Source: Ctenosaura bakeri
Lineage: Eukaryota > Chordata > Lepidosauria > Squamata > Iguanidae
Assembly: GCA_948474755.1 (NCBI GenBank)
Contig: CAOLHI010001821.1
Coordinates: forward strand, 414,416 to 478,415
Direction of reading: 5' to 3'
Length of the DNA: 64,000 nucleotides
Each line of letters starts with the position of its first letter. The first letter of the stretch is position 1. The notes below the pieces were generated by a model. The model was given only the letters and a program-made list of their open reading frames with translations, ran no database searches and had not been told where the DNA came from. Both the position numbers and the translations under genes were made by a program. Below are positions 49,281 through 60,329 of this stretch, in pieces.

Positions 49281-50675
49281 TATTATTTCCATTCCTAAAC
49301 CTCACCCAAGACATTACCTTGCTGGAGGAAAAGGATGAGATGATGCCCTCCCCTTGGTCCACATAAAGAAATTAACTGGAATAGCAGGTCTTACCACAAT
49401 GCTTATAGTAGGCCAGCATCCTCTACTGGATTGACAAGGAGGAGGCAATATTAAGAGATGAAGCTGGTGGCACATTTAATCCAGTCCTTCACCAGCTTTC
49501 TGACACTCTCAGCATCTGCCAGCTGAGTAATCAACCTCCCCTTGTCCAATGGTAGACCTAGATATGCCAATTTCATAATCATGAGAAGACATGTAAAACT
49601 TTAAAATAAGTCAGATATCTATGTCAAATATAGGTTCCATATCATTAGGTGGCAAGGTATCTCAAGGAAAGGGGTAAAAATTTAGGGTTATTACCATGTT
49701 AAAAAAATAAAAACAAATAAATGCATTTGTTTCTCTTTTCATTATGGCCCTTTTATAACTTGCCATTAGTTTCTAAATTGCACTTTACTGGTGCTATTGT
49801 AAGGGTAAATCATTTTTCTTTCTGATGGCCAAATTGAGCTGAGCACTTTCCATTGTGGTAAGATTGAACCATGACGCCTTCTGTCATGTCAAAACAATAA
49901 CAGAAATACATAAAAACAAAAACAAAAAACCAATTATGTTATGCTGAATGAGAAGTTACGAAATTGAAGACTTATTCTACTAGTAATGCTAACTGCAAAA
50001 TGTGAATCTGACATTATACAGAATAATAATTGCTTGCTTGTGTTCAGTGGAGACTGCTGGCTCTGAAGACAGTAGAGTGGAGACTCTGAGTTTTAATCTG
50101 AACTGTACAGGAGCTAACCAAGACATTGGATCTAGCTGGGGTAGGGCTTGGCACCATAATTAAAATTCAGACTAAAATCTAGAGTAGATTCACTGATATT
50201 AGAGCGACCAGCCTCCACTGAAAGCAAGAAAGCAAACAAGCAATGGAAAACAGATCTACAGTTTATTTAAATCTTCAGAAATCTTTCAGTTTGCCTCAAA
50301 AATCAGTTTAACTGAGTATATGGCTTGCTTTGCGTTTGCAGTCCTATAATACACCAGCACCAGTTTTCAGTCTTTTTTTAAAAAAAAGAATATTATTTTA
50401 TGGTAAAATATGCATCTTGTCTCCTAGGGTGTGTATGCAACCAGAACTAATTTATAATCTCTCTCCAAAATCAGATAAGAATTCATGAGACCCCATAGAG
50501 TGATGTTTAGGGCAGGTCAAATAAACTGCAGCAGGAGATCTGAATCTTACATTGTTTATTTTAGCTTCTTTGATGTCTCTCTCCATGACTAAAAGGTAGA
50601 AGATAATATTTTGTGCAGCTGAATCCTAAGTTTGTGTACCAATGAATATAATTTTGCTTTTATTACTGTATATGT

Positions 50676-51775
50676 TATGTGCCTGCAAGTTTTTACTGAA
50701 TTGTGGCAAATCTACCATGGCGTACTCTTGGCAACATTTGAATTTGGAGGAGGCTTGCCTTTTTTTCCAATGAGGCTAAAAGAGTGTATCCTACCCAAGG
50801 TCACCCAGTGGGTTTTCACCACCACCCAGGGATTCAAACCTTGGTCTCTGTTATCATGGTTATGATATGTCGGGTGAGAGCACTAGATATCCTTTTGATA
50901 TCAAATAATTTGGCCTTTGCTTGACCTTTCTCTGCCACTCTACTCCACATGTTTGCAGAGGTCCACCGGACAAGCACATAAGGGCGCAGCTGTTAATGGT
51001 TGTACATTCCAAAACCTCATTCAGGCAGGCAACTTAAGCCTCTCTGTTGCTTTAGGGAAAAACCTCCCTGCAAACCGGCTTTGCTCGGCGCGTATACACA
51101 AAGCCGCACGGCTAAGAGCCGAGCCATTCCTTTATGTCAGGCCATCAGCGTACTGGCCAAACTACTGTCATCCAGCGCTAAGCCCATCATGCAAAACCTG
51201 ACCTTTTCCAACTCCTTTGTCCAGTTCCAAAATTCCTTTGTTCTCACCAAGCATGGCATAGCCTGTAGGTAAACTCCACCCTATAAAAATTCTCCACTTT
51301 TGGGACTTCCTTGGACTACTTTGGACTTCCATCCTGCCTTGCTGCCGGTTGTCTAAGGAAACTCCCCTCAGCGAACCACGCTGAGCTTTCTGTCCCAGAA
51401 CCCCGCTTCTCTCCAGGACTACGAGACCAGGTGTCATATTACCCGCTCCCTTGAAACTCTCCATTTCCATTTCTAAGTTAGCTAGCATTTGTCGTGTCTT
51501 TCATGTTGCTTGTTCTTAATAAAATATTATTTGTTACTTTTAAAACCTTGTCTAGCCGCTCTCTGACCTGACACTGTATACGTAGGGTTAAAGATCTCAG
51601 CTAAAGTTACCCTGCCTCTCATTAGCTTAAGAGAGTGCTCGAGCTTAATTTCCCCAACTTGTGCTTTTATTTGGTTATTTGGGCGCCCCTCCCGGGACCC
51701 CCAACGTACAGGGTAACAGTCTCCAGAGTCTTATTCCAACATTCAAATCACTACATCATGTTGGCTGTCTTTAGT
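50676..51775 (-). mobile_element. tRNA-derived SINE split by a solo LTR
   Basis: The left part (50676-50848) reads TATGTGCCTGCAAGTTTTTA, CCCAAGGTCACCCAGTGGGT, GGGATTCAAACCTTGGTCTC. After the LTR the head resumes GTCTCCAGAGTCTTATTCCA and ACATTCAAATCACTACATCA (to about 51775). Joined, the order matches the copies at 38325-40030. The SINE predates the LTR insertion. Confidence 0.85.
50849..51719 (+). mobile_element. Solo LTR, 871 bp, GTCTC duplication
   Basis: It begins TGTTATCATGG and ends CAGGGTAACA, flanked by GTCTC on both sides (50844-50848 and 51720-51724). CCCTATAAAAATTCTCCAC gives a TATA box near 51282; AATAAAATATT near 51519 is the poly(A) signal. CGCCCCTCCCGGGACCCCCA near the end matches the LTR at 42747. 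Same family and same orientation, clearly diverged from it. Solo, with no internal region. Confidence 0.88.
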
Positions 51776-52249
51776 AATATATATGTAAACAAATATAAGA
51801 ACGAGTAGCATTTGAATGAAACCACACAACTGGAAACGACACTACTTGCAATATACCATATTGTTCAACGATACCTCTCTGACTCCTAGATTCTTGAACA
51901 AAATCTGAATTATTGATATTCTGAACCTCTAGCCACTAGCATCTAGCAGACAGTAAACTACAAAACTCAGATAATAATAAGAAGGAAGACGAGGAATAGG
52001 AGGACAGAGGGAAGGAATGCATCTGGATCTCCCAAAATGATGTAACAGAAAAATCCATCTATCTTGTTTCCAAAGACTGAAATGTCTGCTTATCCAGCAA
52101 TGGTCATTGATAAAATGGAGCTCTGCAAAATACTGGATTCTATTTATTGAGTACAATAGTGAGGCTGGCGAGGAGAGAAGACAGGAGTAATTTGGAATTA
52201 TAGGTGATTTTATATCTGATAAATAAAAAGGTTTTAGAGAAAATCAAGC

Positions 52250-52545
52250 ATGAACTCTTGCTGCTAGCCCAAACTGACTAAACTGAGGCTATGATAGTTT
52301 GACCACAGCATAAGAAGAAATGCCTCACTGGAAAATACAATAAATCTGGGGAAAATTGATGGCAATAAAATGACTGTATTACAGATGGATGGAGTCAATA
52401 TAGAAAATCATGGTCCTCCACTTGCAAGAACTGATCAAGGTTTTTATCACCTGGATCCCCAGGGGGTGTTTTATTTATAGGGTTTCCCTAAGTAAAATCT
52501 AACTTGATGTATATGGTATATGTGGAAACCATATGAAGAAAGTTA
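52250..52545 (+). mobile_element. BovB LINE 3' fragment
   Basis: CTAAACTGAGGCTATGATAG, GACCACAGCATAAGAAGAAA, TACAGATGGATGGAGTCAAT, then GGGTTTCCCTAAGTAAAATC and AACTTGATG. Same order as the end of the BovB copy at 4310-5600. 5'-truncated and much decayed. Confidence 0.75.
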
Positions 52546-52882
52546 TGGTGATAGAAAAACTTGAATGCAGACTAAGATAAAAGACTAAGTCCCATCCCAC
52601 TCAACCAAATAAACCAAATCCCAGGAGAGGCTGTATTGAAACTAGGGATGGGCCAATTGAATCCTTGAATCCTCAAGTCCTCAGCAAGGATTTGAGATTT
52701 GCAAATCTCTATCCTTGCACCAAAATAGGCAAACCAAATCTTTCAAATCCACCAACCAAACAGTCTGTTGGAGACCAGGATGCCTGCAAACCTGGGAGAC
52801 CAGATACACAAGTGGAGATGGAAAGTAGGTGAATTTTTCCCTTGCAGTAATAATGGCCTTTGCTAACAATTGCTAGCACAGT

Positions 52883-53090
52883 TTGCTTCTTTTGTTGTTT
52901 GAGAAGCATATGGGGAGTCCACTGAGCATTGTGGTCATTCACCTTGGGAGTAATGACCTTGTTTTGTCAGAGGGAACCATATTAATTATTCAAGCAGTCC
53001 ACGACCTTGAACTTACTCAAGCCCAATGGCCTAAGGGGTATTTGTTGTGGTCAGCCATTCTTCCCTACTAGGTTTGGCTGGGTGATGTTT
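52883..53090 (+). pseudogene. SGNH-hydrolase-like retroelement relic
   Basis: The forward frame at 52883-53071 reads MGSPLSIVVIHLGSNDLVLS, then QAVHDLELTQAQWPKG, then LLWSAILPY and a stop, followed in frame by VWLGD. The pattern VVIHLGSNDL ... WP ... WSAILP-R-VW is that of the SGNH-hydrolase-like domain I associate with tyrosine-recombinase retroelements of the Ngaro/DIRS type in vertebrates. Only about 70 residues remain and the surrounding sequence gives no recombinase or reverse transcriptase. Identification is by pattern only. Confidence 0.55.
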
Positions 53091-53706
53091 GGATAGGGTC
53101 CACAGATGGCTCAATAGGGAAGTGTCCTAGGATCCAGTGAGCCAGTGTCCCAGGAAGCAGGTGGCTGGAATGCAAGGGCTGCCCATTAGCTAAGCCAGTC
53201 CAGGTCAGCTACAGGCTATCTAGCAGGACGAAGTGTGAAGTAAGAGGGTGGCTGTCAGCCAGTCTAGAAGTCACACGGCTTGTAGGTAGTCCAAATAGAT
53301 AAAGCCAACAAGGAGCAAAACAGAGTAGTAAATAGTAGCCAGTCCAAGGTGCAGGGATGCCAAATAGTAATACCAATCACTAAGATAGATAGTTGTAAAT
53401 AGCAAAGCTCTCAGTGAACTGCTGGGATATTTGTAGGCAGTTTTTCAACGCACCAGGTGCTTAATTAGTCAGCGTCTCCTACTTGAGAGCCTCTGGGACT
53501 GACATAATCTCTCTTTATCTCTCCTTCACTCAGCAGACAACTGCACTGCATCTCTAGCCTCCTGCTAGGAAGTAGGGCATTGCTCTGCCTCAACCCATAC
53601 TTCTTCCAATTCAGATAGACCAGTAATATCAGGAGTTGTAAATTCCTAACATTCCAAGCACTTTGACTCTTGTGTTTGAGTCTCCTGACTACCAAGGGTG
53701 AGTTAT
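53091..53706 (-). repeat. Unidentified repeat-like block, possibly LTR
   Basis: Read on the minus strand it starts TGTTATAACTCACCCTTGG and runs about 600 bp with many short CCAGTCCA / AGTAGT-type motifs (on the plus strand TAGCCAGTCCAAGGTGCAGG, GTAGTCCAAATAG). The TGTTATAAC start is LTR-like, but no CA end, target duplication or poly(A) signal was found. It abuts the hydrolase-like relic. Confidence 0.3.
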
Positions 53707-54231
53707 AACAGGGAGTTAAAATTGCATTGATGAAGAGATTTGGTCACTTTCTACCACATCCCCCAATAGTATTTCAGAGGCCAGAGTTTTACAGAGCTGA
53801 TAGTGTTTACCTCTCTAGTGGGGGCATACAGTAGGCCCACATGTAAAGAGTTCATTTTATGCAGTTTCAGTTATACTCTGGCTCCCAGTACTGCTCACTC
53901 TGCTTAGTACCTGGTGCTGCTGGCTGGTGCTACCTCATGCTGCTTGCAGTATCTGCTACTGCTGGCCTCCCTGCTTGCACTGCTCACTTTACTTTGGTAT
54001 CTGCTGTTGCTGACTTCCCAGCTTATGGTATTTGGTGCTGCTGGCTGGTACCACTTCAAGCTACTGGTGGTATCTGTAATGGGACTTGGGGGAGGGATTC
54101 TCTGGGTCTGCCTTCCATTGCCCTCCATTGCAGGGCCACTTGAGGAGCAAGCTCTTATGTCTGGTCTCTTTATTCCCATTGTGGGTCAGCAAACATTCAG
54201 CCAAGGAAGCCACAGCCCTGTATCTTCAAGA

Positions 54232-54342
54232 TGAGAGCAGGGTTGTTCATGATAGGGTGACTTGGATGTGTCTCATTTATAGGGTTGCCGTAAGTCAAAG
54301 TCAATTTGATGGCAGTTAACAACAACAACAACAACAACTCAA
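54232..54342 (+). mobile_element. BovB LINE 3' end with AAC-repeat tail
   Basis: GAGCAGGGTTGTTCATGATA, GGGTTGCCGTAAGTCAAAGT, CAATTTGATGGCAGTTAACA, then an ACAACAACAACAACAAC tail. This is the canonical squamate BovB 3' terminus, about 110 bp long. Confidence 0.85.
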
Positions 54343-54515
54343 TTTGGGATGTGGATTGGGCCAATGGGGGTGAAAGAAGAAGGTAAGGCAACCTGGCACA
54401 CCCTCCCAATAGTTGGATAGAAGAGTCAACACTTACTACCGTCACAAGAAACAATCAGTGCTTTAACGTGCTGTCAAAACTTGCAATTACTTAAATTGTT
54501 TCAGCTTTATAACTT

Positions 54516-54921
54516 GGGCCCTTTTCGCACAGAATTTCTGAAGCGAAAGGTGCCCTTGAGCGTCATGTAAATGTGAGGAGCAGTCCACACGATGCACTCA
54601 CATTTACGCGACGCTCAAGAGCCTAATGTGGATTGCGCATGCATTTTTTCATTTTCGGCTTAAAGCCGAAAATGCTGTGCAGTCGCGCATCGTTCCGTGG
54701 CCCTGCGTGCACTTACCTGCTGTGCGGAGCCTTGGGAGCTGGGCCAGTCACGCGTCCTTTCCTCAGTGCAGCCTGGGACCTCGCAGGCTGCACTGCGAAT
54801 GGATGAGGATGAGGAAGGAGCTGCGGAGCTGAAGCAGGAGGGACGTGGGAGCGTTCCTCCCAAGCCTTCATGTGTGAGCTGAGCAGCCCAGCACCAGGAA
54901 AAGGTAAGGTGCAAAAAGGGC
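54516..54921. mobile_element. CpG-dense foldback element (core D)
   Basis: Ends GGGCCCTTTTCGCACAG and AAGGTGCAAAAAGGGC are inverted and similar to the other foldback elements, but the interior differs. It contains a hairpin CTTGAGCGTCATGTAAATGT against ACATTTACGCGACGCTCAAG, a 23-bp perfect palindrome at about 54650-54672 (CATTTTCGGCT, TAAAGCCGAAAATG) and CTGCACTGCG. It is the most CpG-rich patch in the window. ORFs on both strands across it are composition effects. Confidence 0.75.
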
Positions 54922-55235
54922 ACTGGTGATGAGCCCTTCACTTTGTCAAAATCAACATTCCGGAACCACATCCAGGTGAAATTGAGGCATGGTTCTTCAA
55001 TTGATAAGAAAGGTTTTTCACCCAAAAAACAGAAATCCGTGCAAAGCCAAAGTAATGGTGTTATTGACCAAATACATCCAGGTCAGTTCTCCAGCTATGC
55101 AGGTTGCAACATGATGGTGCAATGTGCACTTCTTTGTTTCTTCACTTCATTCATTCATCCCTTGCTTCCATTTGTTTATGTAAGCAATACAACACCCCCA
55201 ATATACCCAATGGATATATACACAGTGCATACAAA

Positions 55236-55420
55236 TGTGGCATAGTGGTCTAAGTGTTGGAGTAGAATTTTAAGACAGTAATAATGGAAATCCACTTAAA
55301 GCCATCATGCACATTGCTTAAGAGGAAGGCAATGGCAAACCTGATCTGAATAAATCTAGCAAAGAAAACCTTATCATATGGTCATTATAAATCAAAGTGG
55401 AATTGAAACACATAACAACT
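55236..55420 (+). mobile_element. tRNA-derived squamate SINE, forward
   Basis: TGGCATAGTGGTCTAAGTGT (A-box region), a damaged B-box region, AAATCCACTTAAAGCC, AAGGCAATGGCAAACCTGAT and the tail GAAACACATAACAACTAA. Followed directly by an (AACT)n(CT)n simple repeat. Confidence 0.8.
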
Positions 55421-55475
55421 AATTAACTAACTAACTAACTCTCTCTCTCTTTCTCTCCCTCTCTGTCTATATAAA
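55418..55475. repeat. (AACT)n(CT)n simple repeat
   Basis: TAACTAACTAACTAACT passes into CTCTCTCTCTTTCTCTCCCT. It lies about 200 bp from the exon at 55672, on the downstream intron side. Confidence 0.9.
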
Positions 55476-55557
55476 ACAGTTGAATCATATGCATTTAGTC
55501 TGAAACGCATTTGGAGCATGACCTCTGGACCAAAATGAAAGGTTCAGGTCTACATCA

Positions 55558-55884
<327 letters not shown>

Positions 55885-56379
55885 CTATACCCTGATCACT
55901 TTAAAGTTATAATTTGAATCAAAGGCAAAATAATTTCCAAATAAAGGCAGGAAACAAAACTGTTTCAAATAAAAGGTCAGCATGACATTTCAATTAGATT
56001 GACTGACAAATGTTTTCCCCATAAGATAGGTTTGTTTTTGGTTTTTTTTAAAGAAGAAATGGTTTCAAAAGCAAAGAACATGGCACACTAGCTTCAAAAG
56101 TACACCAAAAATATTAGCAAATATTTGTTCATCCTGACAATAATAATGTAACATTCTTCTGAATCAACTTTGTTACTCTCTTGTTTGTATTTATTGTTGA
56201 TCATTATTATTATTATTAGTAGTAGTAGTAATATCAAAGGATTTTAAATAATCCTTTAGAATTTAAATTCAGTATGGAAAGAATATTCAAAAATATTTAA
56301 AAAATGGGTGAAAAACAGGTTTCTTGTACATTTTAAAAAACTCAATGGACAGAATCTTGAACAAATGACCATCTTTACA

Positions 56380-56640
56380 GTTTGGGTTTTATTATGTGCA
56401 AAATTCGTACACTGTTGTTTTCTGTAGAAAAAAGTGCTTTTTGTGTATGAAATAGCATTTTAAACAGAGAAGATAATTTCTCTGTTTTAAACTATCATTT
56501 TATTCATGGAAAATGATGTTTATTGTGCAGAAAATGCTGGTGGAAAATTATTCTGCAAAAAAATTCTGGTGGTGCTGCACAGAAACAGCATTTTCTACAA
56601 AGAAATTTGGCACCACATACAAATAATGACCAAATTGTGA
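56380..56640. repeat. Degenerate TGTGCAGAAA-type dispersed repeat
   Basis: Units TTATTGTGCAGAAAATGCTG, GCTGCACAGAAACAGCATTT and GGAAAATGATGTTTATTGTG alternate, plus a short hairpin AAACAGAGAAGATAATTTCT with CTGTTT. Same theme as at 48900. Confidence 0.4.
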
Positions 56641-57539
56641 ATAGTCTTCTAAACCAGCACAGACTTCAAAAACTTTCTTACAATGAGAAGAGAGTTGCTA
56701 GAATTACTCATTAGTTCTTTTGAGGGCAGGAAAAATAGTGAAGAATTGCTTCCCTTGTTTAAATGGCAGTCAAACTGGCTTGTTCATGTTCTGCCTCACC
56801 TCTATATAAAATAGGGGTGACAAAGTAAAAGTTAACATCAGAATAAGAACAAAGATTATGGGCCTTTTCCCTATTTGTACATCTTAGTTGTCCACCACTC
56901 CATGCAACTTTTCTTTCAACTTAGTTCACTTCTAGTATCAAAGCTGGGTTGAAGGGTGGGAAGAAAATTTAAGGAAAACAATGGACTGTAGAGGGATTAG
57001 CTCTCCTGGTAATTTATACTGATTAGGATTGAGTGAGACATTATTTGGATTGGATTTTAATGTAAATTTACCCAGTTCACTCCTCCCGGAAAGATATGCA
57101 GACCTGGACACCATTTACACTTAGAAATCTGTACAGTTCAGAGCCATCACCCCACAAAAAAGAAATCAGATGAGAAAATGCATCTTTCTGAAAAATGTAC
57201 ATGCAAAATACGATTATTGGTAATATCCATAAAAATGCTTTAGTTAAGGGGAGGATGTATAGAAATATGTATATCTGCAGAAAATCTGCTGCGGTTTTGA
57301 AAATTACACAGAACTACGCATGTGAGTAAACAATATCTACTGCTTTTTTCTCCCTTGAATAAATCAGGCCAATCAAGTCAGACATAGAGTCATCTTGATA
57401 GTCCCCCATCTATTCGGTAACATGTTTTGATTTACTTAATTTGTAGTTTGGCTCTTTGGATCACTACTTATTTGATGGATATATCTCACTTAAATTTGGC
57501 CAATAACTTTTTTACTTGTTGAGCTGCTGCATCTCTTTA

Positions 57540-57951
57540 GTCATTTCCACAAGGCATCCCTGTCTCGCAGTGGGGATGCATTGCTGCCAGTCTGCGAGTT
57601 ATGCTTTCACACATCGTCACAGTCCCACGGCCAACATGTCCCTGCCCATCACAATCATGGGATATTCCATTACCGGAAAAAATCCAGTAATGGCCCCAAT
57701 CACACAACAGTCCCATCACCAGCAGCAATGAGGAAATGGCAGAAGTGCAATCTACATGTTTCCTTCCCCAGTGCAGCACAGGAAGAGGCCACCTGCACTG
57801 TCAAAGGAAGGCAAGTATACCTCACACTAGCCTTCTACAGGCAGCTGGCTAGGTGCAGAGAGGAATGTTCGGGTTGCACTCCCATTCCAGCAGCAACGCT
57901 GCTGAGATTGCAACAGGATGGTGACGGAAAATGGTAAGGTGCAGAAAGGGC
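57540..57951. mobile_element. Foldback DNA element (core C), opposite orientation
   Basis: Starts GTCATTTCCACAAGGCATCC and ends GTAAGGTGCAGAAAGGGC. The interior is the reverse of the 35666 element: GCTTTCACACATCGTCACAG, GTCCCACGGCC, CCCAGTGCAGCACAGGAAGA. Flanks CTTTA and CTTAG could be an altered 5-bp duplication. Includes a GCAGCAACGCTGCTG palindrome. Confidence 0.75.
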
Positions 57952-58852
57952 CTTAGAATTAAGCTAACTGGCCTTTTATTGAGGATTAAGTTGCACAAAG
58001 TTTGTGTGTGAATTCAGACTTCCTAGTGATGAAGGATTTGTCAGTTGAAGATGTCATAACAGCTATTCCATGAGAGGGCTGGTGATGGACAATGTTCTTG
58101 CTGCCTCAGCTGGAGTATTGCATTCATATCATTTTAAGAACATAGAAAAGTTGGACACTTTTGGATAAGGTCTAAGGTTTCTTCTCTCTAAACTGAAACT
58201 GAACAGTGCTTACATTTGGATGCATTGATCCCACTGTTTAAAATTGTGTTTAAGTAATAAAGACTGTAAAGTGAACCTATTATACTTAAGGGGATGTTCT
58301 ACTTTAAATGTTTTGTGACAAGTGGCCTAAAGGAGCCAAAGGAGCTTCGAGTCACTTCATTATGCTCAAACAAGAAATTAGTTTCAAGTAAGACAGACAT
58401 TAATCTTTCAATTGGGTATACAACATCTATCTATGAATGTACAGAGATCCTTAACTGGATCTTTTTAGCCAAATTAAGAGAGCATTTTGTAATTAGCACA
58501 ATTAAAGAGATAGCACATTTGTCTAATGTGTTTCCAGAAGAAAGCATCAAGCATTTCAGGAAAGAAAGCCTTTGCTGCAGCGTGGAAAGCCAAAAGACTT
58601 CTTTAAAATGAAACAAAGCACAGCAAAATACTTTTTGGTAGGCAAGATTGTCTCACTTGTAACTTACTTCCCAAAATGCTATTACAGACTTACATCTTGT
58701 TATTTCTTTTTATACATGTGAATAAAACATTTCAAATTTTTCAATGATTTCTCACATTTTGGGGACTTTTGCTGCCTTTCTTTTTTGTCCAAAAATATTT
58801 TGTGCAAAATACAATGTTTTATGCATAAAATGTTGTAATATGAAGGTACACA

Positions 58853-58883
58853 TGCACACACACACACACACGTGCACACACAC
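58853..58883. repeat. (CA)n microsatellite
   Basis: CA run interrupted by a CGTG. Confidence 0.95.
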
Positions 58884-59056
58884 GAAATGCTTCTATGCGG
58901 AGAGAATTTTTTCTCCCAGCAGTTGACAGAATGTTGCTGTTGCTGTTTGATGGAATATCTCTAGGTGTGGAGACAGATTTTTTTTTTGTAAACATTCTTT
59001 ATGTTCCTAACAATAAAACACATGCTTTTCTTGTGCATCATATTGTTACATATTAT

Positions 59057-59233
59057 TGTGTTGTGTATGGTGATGTAGGTAAGGTAGATATGGTTGTAGA
59101 TAGGATACATAGAAGTGTGATAGATGCATATGTGTATGTATTTGATTTTGTATTTTTATGTATATGTTGTTGATTGTGTTTTGGACAAATTGTATGTTTA
59201 ATAAAATTTATTTTTAATAAAAATTTAAAAAAA
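59057..59233 (+). mobile_element. 5'-truncated L1 stub with perfect 17-bp target duplication
   Basis: ATATTGTTACATATTAT occurs at 59040-59056 and again, perfectly, at 59234-59250. Between them is a T/G-rich 3' UTR-like stretch (GATGTAGGTAAGGTAGATAT), two AATAAA signals (TTTAATAAAATTTATTTTTA) and a short A tail. This is a textbook target-primed insertion, only 177 bp long, and young by its intact duplication. Confidence 0.85.
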
Positions 59234-59543
59234 ATATTGTTACATATTATGTAGATCTTAATTAAATATTATGTGAAGTAAAGAGTGTATTCTCAAATCA
59301 CAGCTTTATGCCCTAGCCGTACCAAATCATAACCCTGTATAGCCTTCTAAACATAGTTGAACCTTCTGGAAATGGCTAATTCTACTTGTCAAAATCAAGA
59401 AATAATAAGTATCAGTGGTGGCTCTGAATAAGCTGTGGTACTATGTAAGCATACTGTAGAATATATTTGGAAACATATTAAGCTGAACCTCAGAATAGAA
59501 ACATTGCTTATGTTTGCCTGGATCTAAGTTGTATTATGTAGAC

Positions 59544-59847
59544 CTGGGATTTCCAAATGGTGTTTTGTGACACGTTAGTGTGTCATCTGACGGGTGTAGG
59601 TGTGTCACCTCCTTGGACCGAGAACAAGCCCCTCACTCGAGCCTTGGAAAAGTATGTTATAAATAAATCATTTAACTTTAAAAATATAAATGAAAGGTTT
59701 TCATGAGATATGTTTTGTCCCCATATATTTTGTTATTACAATTTATGTATGTGCCTGGATCTCTTATATGGGGTTAGAATTACTGTGTTGCAAAATGATG
59801 CATGTCTAAAGAGTGTGTCACCAACATGAAATGCATTGAAAGCTCTG
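59544..59847. mobile_element. hAT-like non-autonomous element, 8-bp target duplication
   Basis: ATGTAGAC flanks both ends (59536-59543, 59848-59855). The ends CTGGGATTTCCAAA and TGCATTGAAAGCTCTG are imperfectly inverted (CTGGG against CAGAG when complemented). Interior GTGACACGTTAGTGTGTCAT near the left pairs loosely with GAGTGTGTCACC near the right. The duplication length and end form fit the hAT superfamily. 304 bp, no coding capacity. Confidence 0.75.
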
Positions 59848-60329
59848 ATGTAGACCATGAGTGGATAACTCTTAGGAGATTGGATGGCACATTAGCCCTC
59901 ACAAGAGACCTTGGAAGGCCAGACACTGCTGAACTCCCCCCCACTCAAACTTTTTAACCTTAATGTGCAAAAAAAATTCCTCTAACATTCCCTCTCCCTC
60001 TCATATTTTTGATCCTCTCTGAGCCTTCAGTGTAACTTTTTTGCTTGGAAATAGTCCTCACCTGGGACTAAAACAGCCCAGGAAAGGTCCCAAACCTATA
60101 AAATGGGGGGAGGTTCTGAGGTTCTATAGAAATAAGATTTCAGTACTGAGACTGGATATGACAACTATGAGGATACAGTGTTATCTAAAAGATGGGAAAC
60201 CTTGAAGTCAACCTGCAGTGCCAGTATCTTCTTAGGATTTGGGGAATTATTAGCTCAAAGGAGGCCTGCAAAAAGAGGATAACAGCAGGATCTTTCTACC
60301 TCTGTATACCAGTATTAACTGCAGAGAGG

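Noticed and set aside
54660..55025. 121-codon reverse ORF in GC-rich sequence
   Set aside because: It lies mostly within the CpG-dense foldback element; open frames there follow from composition.
57581..57937. 118-codon forward ORF
   Set aside because: Entirely inside the core C foldback element at 57540-57951; the frame is not kept in the related copies.
58294..58611. 105-codon forward ORF reading like a soluble protein
   Set aside because: No recognisable family and no splice sites or repeat borders around it; not supported as a gene or pseudogene.
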